From CAIOGO01 sp964447445 (lineage in GTDB: Bacteria > Bipolaricaulota > Bipolaricaulia > UBA7950 > UBA9294): a stretch of 50,487 bases of DNA. Position numbers and translations under genes: made by a program. This document shows, in pieces, positions 15,351-22,751 of the stretch (its first letter is position 1; each line of letters begins with the position of its first letter). Location: the NCBI GenBank assembly GCA_964447445.1, contig CAYUSW010000035.1:1-50487 (forward strand). Direction: 5' to 3'. Below the pieces are notes generated by a model. It did no database searches, was not told the origin of the DNA, and saw only the letters and a program-made list of their open reading frames with translations.

Positions 15351-17042
15351 ATGCGGATCGGTTGGGGAGGTGGACGCGCAGTCGCTTGCGCGCTTGCCGT
15401 CATCCTCTTCGGGCTCCCCGCCGCCGCAGAGCCGGCCATCTCCGCAACCTTCGGATTCGATCATCAGCTTGTTCGCTATCGCTTCGCTCCGCTGCGCGTC
15501 GTCGTGAGCGGGCTTCCGGAACCTGTCACCGGGCGCCTCGTCGTTCGCCAATTCGCGGGTCCGGATCCATCCGCTCCCGTGGCCATCGAGCAGGATGTCG
15601 TGGCCGGACGCGTCGAGAACAGGACATACGAAGCGACCCTCCCGGCGTGTGATCCCATTCTGCCCGTCGTGATCCAGCTGCTAGACGACGAGGGTCGCCT
15701 CGTCGCTTCCGTGTCGGAGAGCGTGCGTCAGTCGGCGCGCGGTCATCCTTTCGCCGTCATCGCGGGCGCGTCCTACCACATCGACGACACGGAAGCGATC
15801 GTCGATCCTTCCGAGCTTCCGGCGGACTGGTGGGCCTACGATGGTGTCTCGTCCGTCTGGCTGGCGGCACCCCTCTTGTCGCGGGCCACCTGGCTCGCCC
15901 TAGGGACGTGGGTCTCCGCTGGGGGCTCGCTTGTGCTCTACTCCGGCTCCGACTTCTACCAATGGGACTCGCCCCTCGCGCGCGAACTCCTGCCCTTCAG
16001 CAGCCCATCGCTGCGCGACGCCGGGGAACGGGGGACAGCGATCCTGAGCGGGCGCCCGCGCGCTGGTGCCCAGGTTCTCCTCACGAAGGACGACATGCCG
16101 CTCCTGGTCCGGTTCCCTTACGGCGCGGGCTTCGTCTCTCTCGTGACCCTGCGCTTCCGTGACCTGAGCGAAGCGGATCTCCGCCGGATCCAGCCTTGGC
16201 TCGTGTCTTCCCGCCCGCTGATCTCAGCCGACAACCTCGCTGAGGACCTCTTGGACGCCACTCCCGTCCTGCGCCCGATGTACGCCTTCGCCCCCCTCGT
16301 TGTGGCCGCTGTCCTGGCCATCCTTGTTCTGACGCGCCGAACGTCCGCGCAACGCCCGGCCTTTGCGGCCGTTCTGTTCCTGGCGGCGACGGCACTGGTC
16401 ACGGCTGCGTCCGGTTTCTATCTAAACCGACTGGGGCGCATGGCGTATACATATTCCATCGATACGCGTTTTCACGTGTCAACGTCTTTCGCTTTAACTA
16501 CTGCTTCGACCGCTTTCTTCTCCCTTCAGCCAACGACCGTGACGATTCCCCAGGAGAAGGGGTCCTTCCCGAAACAGGTTCATGGGATCCCCACGCCAAG
16601 AAGTGTGTACTCGGTCCGCAGCGGAACCCTGGCGACGGTGCTCGACGTGCCGGCCCGGACGCGTCGAGTGGTTCGGATTTGCGACGAGCGAGGCAGCGGG
16701 TTCCGCGTCGTTCTGGACGAGCAGGCTCGTTCGCTGCGGATCGAGTCCGCAGAGCCTCGGGATCCTATCGCCGGAATGGTCTTCGCGGACGGGCATTTCC
16801 ATCGCCTTCCCCTCAGCCAGGTCGGGGCGACGGTCGAACTGGACGCTCTGACACAACTCAGCACGACGGCGATGGACGCCGCAGAAACGACGATGCACGC
16901 AGCCGTTAGTGCGTGGATGCCGTCTCTGACAGGCACCTGGGTCCTCGTCCTGTCCGAGAGGAGTCTCCTCGTTGAGACGGGCGAGATGCCCGGAAAAGTG
17001 AGGGTCGTGGACATCGACATCGTCGAGGCGGTGACCCCGTGA
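15351..17042 (+). CDS. Envelope protein with signal peptide and GATase-like domain, first gene of the MoxR-VWA operon
   Basis: 563 residues. A signal peptide spans 1-26 (ACALAVILFGLPAAAEPA). A beta-rich extracytoplasmic part follows, then a class I glutamine-amidotransferase-like segment (HPFAVIAGASYH ... WWAYDGVSSVWLAAPLLS ... LGTWVSAGGSLVLYSG) without an obvious catalytic cysteine. Two transmembrane helices lie near residues 310-365, then a C-terminal beta domain. Such proteins often accompany MoxR/BatA operons but have no known activity. ATG 15351 follows AAAGGGG. Its TGA overlaps the GTG of the next gene. The 120-base gap before it (15231-15350) holds a short direct repeat TCACACT and no convincing promoter. 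Confidence 0.75.
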   Translation: MRIGWGGGRAVACALAVILFGLPAAAEPAISATFGFDHQLVRYRFAPLRVVVSGLPEPVTGRLVVRQFAGPDPSAPVAIEQDVVAGRVENRTYEATLPACDPILPVVIQLLDDEGRLVASVSESVRQSARGHPFAVIAGASYHIDDTEAIVDPSELPADWWAYDGVSSVWLAAPLLSRATWLALGTWVSAGGSLVLYSGSDFYQWDSPLARELLPFSSPSLRDAGERGTAILSGRPRAGAQVLLTKDDMPLLVRFPYGAGFVSLVTLRFRDLSEADLRRIQPWLVSSRPLISADNLAEDLLDATPVLRPMYAFAPLVVAAVLAILVLTRRTSAQRPAFAAVLFLAATALVTAASGFYLNRLGRMAYTYSIDTRFHVSTSFALTTASTAFFSLQPTTVTIPQEKGSFPKQVHGIPTPRSVYSVRSGTLATVLDVPARTRRVVRICDERGSGFRVVLDEQARSLRIESAEPRDPIAGMVFADGHFHRLPLSQVGATVELDALTQLSTTAMDAAETTMHAAVSAWMPSLTGTWVLVLSERSLLVETGEMPGKVRVVDIDIVEAVTP

Positions 17043-17725
17043 GGCTCTACGATCTCGTCTTTGCGCGCGGTGGGACGGCGTCTCTGGTGAGCCTTGCGGG
17101 AGGGGCGGGCGCAGTCCTTATCCTATCCATGCCCTGGGCAGGGAAGGTAGCCGACTTCTTCCGCTTCCCGTGGCGGCCGACGCCAACCGCGGTCCTGATC
17201 TCCGTTGCCTTCTTCGCCGCGATTCACGCGTTCAATCGCGGCGGAACGGTCGAACTGCTCGCCCGTCTGCAGCGACGGCAACTCCTGTCGCTCCCCCTTC
17301 AGGTCTTGTTCGCGCAGCTCCTAGTCGTTCCGTACTTCGTCGCCTGCGCCATCCTGACCCCCGGTTCTCGCGTTCTGATGTTGGGAGTCATCTGGGCGTA
17401 CATCGGGACGGTAGACCTCGCGCTCTCCTTGGCTGCGTTTCACGTGGGCCGCTGGGCTGCGCGACGCGGCGCTGGCGTCTTCCTTCCCGTCTTCGTCTTG
17501 GGTGCCGCGACCTTCGCTCTCCCTCTCGTCCTCGGCTTGCTCGTCGCTCCGCTGCACCCCGCTGCTCTCCTTTCCTCCCCGTACGCTGTCTTCTCGATGC
17601 TCACGACGGAGCTTCGCGGCGCTGAGTTGGGCCTCGCTTTTGGAGCGCCGGCCGCGCTAGCGGCCGTCCTCCTTCTCGTTGGACTACGGCAGACAGCAAG
17701 GAGCATTCATGAGCAGCTTCCGTGA
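17039..17725 (+). CDS. Multi-pass membrane protein of unknown function in the MoxR-VWA operon
   Basis: 228 residues and about six hydrophobic segments, with the first at SLVSLAGGAGAVLILSMPWAG and the last at GLAFGAPAALAAVLLLVGL. An amphipathic basic loop (ARLQRRQLLSL) lies between segments two and three. I do not recognise a family; the spacing recalls Yip1-like or ABC-2-like membrane proteins, without a diagnostic motif. The GTG start overlaps the previous stop (GTGA), and the last 17 bases overlap the next gene. It presumably sits in the inner membrane with the other envelope proteins of this operon. Confidence 0.7.
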   Translation: MRLYDLVFARGGTASLVSLAGGAGAVLILSMPWAGKVADFFRFPWRPTPTAVLISVAFFAAIHAFNRGGTVELLARLQRRQLLSLPLQVLFAQLLVVPYFVACAILTPGSRVLMLGVIWAYIGTVDLALSLAAFHVGRWAARRGAGVFLPVFVLGAATFALPLVLGLLVAPLHPAALLSSPYAVFSMLTTELRGAELGLAFGAPAALAAVLLLVGLRQTARSIHEQLP

Positions 17726-19109
17726 GGTTGTCTCCCTCCTCGAACGGCGTGATCGCCGACTGCGCGGCGTACTTGGCGCCGCGTGGGCCGCCTTGGCTGC
17801 ATCGCTTGTCGCTTTCGTTCTGCTCTCAGCTTCCTCGCTCCTCGCGCTGGATCTTCCCACGTGGCTTGTCGCGCCTCTTCTCGCGCTCGGCGTCGCCGGC
17901 ACGGCGGCCGCCTACGTCCTGGCCGCCCGCGCCGAGCGGCCACGATCGCAGCTCCTGTTCGAAGTGGACGTCCGCCTGGGGCTCGATGCCCGTCTGAGTT
18001 CGCTTCTCGCGATGGAAGAGCGCGGCAGTCCGGGAGTCTTCGCGGATCGAGTCCTTCGGGACGTCCTGCGCCTCGCCCCGGATTGGAGACGCGGCGTCCC
18101 CGTCCCTCGGAACGTCCTTCTCCTGGCCGGTGTCATTGCCGCGATCCTCGCCTTCTCGTTGGCCGTCGCTCTCCTCTCCCCTCAAACGCCCGGCTCAGAG
18201 AGTGCCATCCCCGCCCAAGGCTCTCCGGCAACGAATCTGTCCTCACAACAGGACCAGGGCGGTCCCTCCGAGACCCGCACCGGTGAGGAGCCATCCGCTC
18301 CACCCTCTGCGGGCGACGGGACTGCCACGCCGCAACAGCACGCCGCAGCGAAAGGCCAGCGCACGCTGAGCGAGATCCTGTCAGATCTTCGCCCAGCCCT
18401 CGCCAGCACGTCCGTGGCCGCGGGGACGGCATCCGAAGATGCAGCCCTCCTCGAAAGTGAGCCTTCCCAGGCCGAACTGCGCAGCGAGCTCGCCAGACTG
18501 CAGGAGCGGCTGGAGGCGGGCGGGTCGCCGCCCTCCGAAGACGAAATCCAGACCCTCCGCAACGCAGCCGCCGCGTCTCCCGATCTCGTGAAGGCCATCG
18601 ACGACGCGGCGGCAACCTCGGACCTCGATGCCCTGCGGCAGACGATCACCCAACTCCTCAGCTCGCCAGCATCACAGGCGGCGCCCACGACACCTTCAAC
18701 TCGGTCGGAGCTTCGATCGGCCGATGACGATTCCGCCGCCACGGCACCTCCGGCGGCGCCGCCTTCCCGCTCGCCCGCCTCGGGAGCGCCCTCCGGCGCG
18801 CCGGGAGCCGGCGACGAGGCTCACGGGTCCCCTGAGATCGCACAGAACGAAGATCCCATCTTCGCGTCCGGCATCGGAGACGTTGCGCCCGTCACCGCTC
18901 CCCTCGTCGTGGGGGCCTCCGGCGGCACAGCCTCGTACATTACGAGCGGCGTCCCAGTCGAGGAGACATCCACGGCGACCGACCCAACGCCAGCCTGGGC
19001 TCTGAGTCCCACTCAAGTCCAGTCCGTGCTCTCGGCACGGGAACTCCCTGCAGGCGCGGCCGAGATCATCCGCGACTACTTCCAACGCATCACGGAGGAA
19101 ACCCCATGA
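17709..19109 (+). CDS. DUF4175-like membrane-anchored protein with long low-complexity periplasmic tail
   Basis: 466 residues. Two membrane helices lie near 20-70 (ALAASLVAFVLLSASSLLAL, VAPLLALGVAGTAAAYVLAA) and a third near 138-160, followed by a Ser/Pro/Ala/Thr-rich region with helical stretches (AELRSELARLQERLEAGG). The first 160 residues resemble the start of DUF4175 proteins found beside MoxR ATPases. ATG 17709 follows AAGGAG; an upstream in-frame TTG has no such site. It overlaps both neighbours, so it is co-translated. The tail probably spans or packs in the periplasm; function unknown. Confidence 0.7.
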   Translation: MSSFREVVSLLERRDRRLRGVLGAAWAALAASLVAFVLLSASSLLALDLPTWLVAPLLALGVAGTAAAYVLAARAERPRSQLLFEVDVRLGLDARLSSLLAMEERGSPGVFADRVLRDVLRLAPDWRRGVPVPRNVLLLAGVIAAILAFSLAVALLSPQTPGSESAIPAQGSPATNLSSQQDQGGPSETRTGEEPSAPPSAGDGTATPQQHAAAKGQRTLSEILSDLRPALASTSVAAGTASEDAALLESEPSQAELRSELARLQERLEAGGSPPSEDEIQTLRNAAAASPDLVKAIDDAAATSDLDALRQTITQLLSSPASQAAPTTPSTRSELRSADDDSAATAPPAAPPSRSPASGAPSGAPGAGDEAHGSPEIAQNEDPIFASGIGDVAPVTAPLVVGASGGTASYITSGVPVEETSTATDPTPAWALSPTQVQSVLSARELPAGAAEIIRDYFQRITEETP

Positions 19110-20089
19110 CCACCGAAGCTGTTGTCACGAGAGCGCTCGACGGCTTGACGCGGCTTGAGCGCGCGCTCGGCGAAGTCATCGTCGGCCAGAAGAACGTCAC
19201 GCGCTACACGCTGCTTGCGCTCTTGGCGCGTGGCAACGTCCTGCTCGAGGGAGTGCCCGGCCTCGGCAAGACGCTGCTTGTGAGGACGCTCTCTCACGCG
19301 CTCGGGCTTCCCTTCTCGCGGATCCAGTTCACGCCAGACCTCATGCCGACCGACATCATCGGCACGAACATCATTCGCGAGACGGGCGGCGACAGGCGGT
19401 TTGAGTTCTCGCGCGGCCCCCTTTTCGCCAATATCGTGCTCGCCGACGAGGTGAACCGCGCCACGCCGAAGACCCAGTCGGCACTGCTCGAGGCCATGGA
19501 GGAGCGTACAGTTACTGTCGCCGGCACGACCTACTCCCTAGCTGAGCCGTTCATCGTGCTGGCCACCCAGAACCCGATCGAGATGGAGGGGACCTACCCC
19601 CTGCCTGAGGCCCAAGTGGACCGCTTCATGCTCAAGGTCAATGTGGAGTATCCGTCGTTCGCCGATCTCGTCCAGATCACGAAGCTGAACACCGAGCAGA
19701 CAGACATCCGCTTCCCGGCCCCCGTCGCCACCGGCCAGGACATCTTGGATGCGCGCTCCGTCATTCGGGAGCTTCCGATCGCCGAGGGTTTGCGGGAATA
19801 CGTCGCGCGCCTCGTTCTCGCCACACACCCAGCCACCGACCAAGCACCCGCCATCGTTCGTGACTTCGTTCAGTACGGCGCCAGCCCCCGCGCCGCGATC
19901 GCGATGATTCTGGCCGCCAAGGCGCACGCCTTCCTCTGCGGCGAGTTCCACGTTCGCCCTTCTGACATCGAAGCCGTCTTCTTGCCAGCTCTGAACCACC
20001 GCATCATCTTGAACTTCAAAGGCGAGGCTGAAGGTGCGTCGACGGCGGCCATCCTTCGAGACGTCTGGCAGAAGGTCCCGGTGCTCTAA
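19106..20089 (+). CDS. MoxR-family AAA+ ATPase
   Basis: 327 residues. Walker A is LLEGVPGLGKTLLVRTL, Walker B IVLADEVNRATPKTQSALLEAMEE, sensor 1 IVLATQNPIEMEGTYPLPEAQ with the arginine-finger region QVDRFMLKV, and a C-terminal lid domain. MoxR ATPases work as cytosolic chaperones that mature or remodel VWA-domain partners, which are encoded just downstream. ATGA overlap with the previous gene and TAATG with the next. This is the most conserved gene of the operon and fixes its identity. Confidence 0.95.
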   Translation: MTTEAVVTRALDGLTRLERALGEVIVGQKNVTRYTLLALLARGNVLLEGVPGLGKTLLVRTLSHALGLPFSRIQFTPDLMPTDIIGTNIIRETGGDRRFEFSRGPLFANIVLADEVNRATPKTQSALLEAMEERTVTVAGTTYSLAEPFIVLATQNPIEMEGTYPLPEAQVDRFMLKVNVEYPSFADLVQITKLNTEQTDIRFPAPVATGQDILDARSVIRELPIAEGLREYVARLVLATHPATDQAPAIVRDFVQYGASPRAAIAMILAAKAHAFLCGEFHVRPSDIEAVFLPALNHRIILNFKGEAEGASTAAILRDVWQKVPVL

Positions 20090-20967
20090 TGCAGCGGCTC
20101 ATTGACGACGACTTCCTTCGCCGTCTGGCGAACCTGCAATTCATGTCGCGGCATCGCCAGGGCGGCCGTTTCGCGGGAGGGCACGTCTCCCCGCGAGCAG
20201 GGGTCAGCATCGAGTTCGCCGACTACCGCGACTACGTTCCGGGTGACGACTTTCGTTACGTAGACTGGAACATCTACGGACGCTTGCAGCGGCTTCTCGT
20301 GAAGACGTTCGTTCAGGAGCTCGACGTTCCCGTCTATCTCCTTCTCGACACGAGCGCGTCTATGCGGCTTGGGCGACCTGCAAAAGCAATCTACGCCGCG
20401 CGCCTTGCCCTGGCGCTGGGGTACCTCGCGCTCCGCAACCTCGACCGAGTGGGTCTGTTTCCCTTTGCGGATCGGCTCGCCGAGGCCATCCCGCCCCGTC
20501 ATGGCATGCTGCAATTCAGTCGGTTCCTACGCGTCCTCTCCGGCATTGACCCACAAGGCCAGACCTCCCTCGCCCGAAGCATCGAGGACTTCCTGTCGCA
20601 GACTCGCGAGACCGGCGTCGTCGTCCTGATCAGCGATTTCCTCCCCGCAGATGACCTTCGGGAGCCTCTCGCCCGACTGACGTACCGAGGCGACGACATC
20701 GTGGCGATCCAGGTTCTTGATTGCGAAGATCTCGCGCCGACCGTTGTCGGTCCTGTTCAGGTTCAAGACGTCGAAACAGACGAACGTATCGTGCTCTCGG
20801 TCGGACCCGCGACCCTTGCGGCGTATCGATCGCGATTCGCCGAGCACCAGGCCGCCTTGCGCCGCCTGTTGGGGAGTCACAAGGCCCCTCTCTTCGTGGT
20901 CACAACGGATCGCGCGCTCGAGAGTTTCATCCACGAGGATCTCCGCGCCGGAGGCATCCTCCGATGA
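20089..20967 (+). CDS. DUF58-domain protein
   Basis: 292 residues. The DUF58 core is clear: GGHVSPRAGVSIEFADYRDY, then VPGDDFRYVDWNIYGRLQRL. It continues as a VWA-like fold (VYLLLDTSASMRLG, then VVVLISDFLP). DUF58 proteins regularly sit between a MoxR ATPase and BatA-type VWA proteins and are thought to be part of the same envelope complex. No signal peptide or membrane helix is visible, so it is probably cytosolic or peripheral. The start overlaps the MoxR stop by one base. Confidence 0.93.
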   Translation: MQRLIDDDFLRRLANLQFMSRHRQGGRFAGGHVSPRAGVSIEFADYRDYVPGDDFRYVDWNIYGRLQRLLVKTFVQELDVPVYLLLDTSASMRLGRPAKAIYAARLALALGYLALRNLDRVGLFPFADRLAEAIPPRHGMLQFSRFLRVLSGIDPQGQTSLARSIEDFLSQTRETGVVVLISDFLPADDLREPLARLTYRGDDIVAIQVLDCEDLAPTVVGPVQVQDVETDERIVLSVGPATLAAYRSRFAEHQAALRRLLGSHKAPLFVVTTDRALESFIHEDLRAGGILR

Positions 20968-22751
20968 GCTTTCGGCTTCCCGCCGCTTTTGCGCTGCTGG
21001 CGACCACCCTGCTTCTCGTTCTTCTGACCCTCCTTCAGTCCCGCCAGCGGCGTCGTGAGGTTGCGACGCTCTTCGTCTGGCGGGAGCTCCGCGACTCCGT
21101 TTCCTCCCGCGCGCAGCGGCTTCGCTCCCTTCTGGATCCCCTGTTCCTCATCCAACTCGCCGCTCTCCTCGCGGCCGTGCTTGCCATCGCGCAGCCTGTC
21201 TGGACCTCGAAGCACCTAGGGCTGTCCAGCCTGGCGCTCCTCGTGGATGCCAGCGCCAGCATGTCGACTCAGACTGAGGAAGGACTCACGCGGTACCAAT
21301 CCGCGGTCCGACGGGCCGACGAGATCCTCGCTCTCTACGCGCCCTCTTCGGTTTCCGTGGTTCTCCTGTCGCGTACCCCGCAGACACTCATCGCGAATCA
21401 GTCCGACAGGAACGCGGCCCGCAAGGCCCTGGCCGCCTCGGAGCCATGCTGGGAGGGAGACGCACAAGCCAGCGACCTTGTCCGCGGGATCGAGGCCGTG
21501 GGAGGTTCGTCAGAGTACGAGCAGATCGTCCTGCTGACCGACCACTCCCCCGCTCTAGCCCCGTTCCCGCTGCGGGTAGAGATCCTCGCCGGGGGATCAG
21601 GTGTCGGCATCACGGCCTTCTCCGTGCGCGAGAACACCAACGGAATGGGAGTATCGGCCTTCGCCAAGCTGCGCAATGAAACGGCGGAGATGCTCGCGCT
21701 CGATCTCCAGATCGCCGATGAGACGAGCCGGACGACCCTCGAGGCCTTCATCGGCCCCCACGAGGAGACGGCCTACGTAGTCCCGTTCCCCACGTCACGC
21801 GGATCGCAGTTCGTGGCCTCCCTCGCTGCTCCGGATCCTTCTCCCTACGACAACGTCCGTTATGCGTCACTTCGCCGATCCCCCGGACTACGGGTGCGGT
21901 GGATCGGACGGGCAAATCGGTACCTCGAAGCCGCGCTGGCGGCAGCCGCGCCGATCGTGCGAGTCGACTCCCCTCCCGCTGACCTGACAATCGTCTACGA
22001 CGCCACTCTCGATGCCCTACCCGAGGGAAACCTCCTCGTGTTTCACAGCACCGTGCGCGAGGTCATCAAGCTCAGCGAGAGCGCGACGTCGGGCATCGCC
22101 CGATCGCTGGGCGAGGATCCGCTCCTCGAAGGCGTTCGCGCAGACGACATCTACGCCGAGCAACTGCCACGTATGGACACGCTCCTCCCGTCCCGCGTGC
22201 TCTTGTCCGTCGGCGAAAGCCCGTTCCTGCTGAGAATCATCGATCCGGATCGGCTGGTCGTGGTTTTCCCGTCGAGCCTTGTCGCGACGAATCTGCCAAT
22301 CACGGTCGACTTCCCGCTCCTCATTCGCAATCTGGTCGAGCAAGTGACCCCGTCGCAGCCCACGACGGTCTCCAGCTGGACGCTTGTCGGAACTCCCGTG
22401 CCTCTGCCGTCCCGCAGCGCTCCCTTGCAGGTCTCTGACCCGCAAGGACAGCCGATCGACTTGCTGCCCGACCAGCAGGTCTTCTTCCCCGACGATCCCG
22501 GCCAGTACTCCATCCGCACGGGAAGCGACGTGCTAGGGCTATCGGTCAACGTTGATCCGGGCGAGACATCAGGCGCAGTTGTCCCCCAAGCAGCCTCTAG
22601 AGCGGACGTCTCCGTTTCGCCTCTCAGCCCCGCGCCTCGCGAGAGGTCGTCGAACCTGTGGCCCATCGCGGCCGGAGCGGGACTTGCTCTGCTTCTCGCC
22701 GAGTTCCATCTCTACCGACGACGCCACAGCGAACCACGGAGGCCCCTGTGA
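20964..22751 (+). CDS. BatA-type membrane protein with VWA domain
   Basis: 595 residues. Residues 1-80 form the BatA N-terminal unit with membrane helices at about 4-24 and 58-78. The VWA domain starts at SLALLVDASASMST, with MIDAS residues D95, S97 and S99, and LLTDHSP later in the domain. A beta-rich middle follows, and a C-terminal helix (LWPIAAGAGLALLLAEF) ends in a short basic tail. Start 20964 overlaps the DUF58 stop (ATGA) and avoids an arginine-rich, implausible upstream extension. The VWA part should face the periplasm and bind a partner through a metal ion. Confidence 0.88.
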   Translation: MSFRLPAAFALLATTLLLVLLTLLQSRQRRREVATLFVWRELRDSVSSRAQRLRSLLDPLFLIQLAALLAAVLAIAQPVWTSKHLGLSSLALLVDASASMSTQTEEGLTRYQSAVRRADEILALYAPSSVSVVLLSRTPQTLIANQSDRNAARKALAASEPCWEGDAQASDLVRGIEAVGGSSEYEQIVLLTDHSPALAPFPLRVEILAGGSGVGITAFSVRENTNGMGVSAFAKLRNETAEMLALDLQIADETSRTTLEAFIGPHEETAYVVPFPTSRGSQFVASLAAPDPSPYDNVRYASLRRSPGLRVRWIGRANRYLEAALAAAAPIVRVDSPPADLTIVYDATLDALPEGNLLVFHSTVREVIKLSESATSGIARSLGEDPLLEGVRADDIYAEQLPRMDTLLPSRVLLSVGESPFLLRIIDPDRLVVVFPSSLVATNLPITVDFPLLIRNLVEQVTPSQPTTVSSWTLVGTPVPLPSRSAPLQVSDPQGQPIDLLPDQQVFFPDDPGQYSIRTGSDVLGLSVNVDPGETSGAVVPQAASRADVSVSPLSPAPRERSSNLWPIAAGAGLALLLAEFHLYRRRHSEPRRPL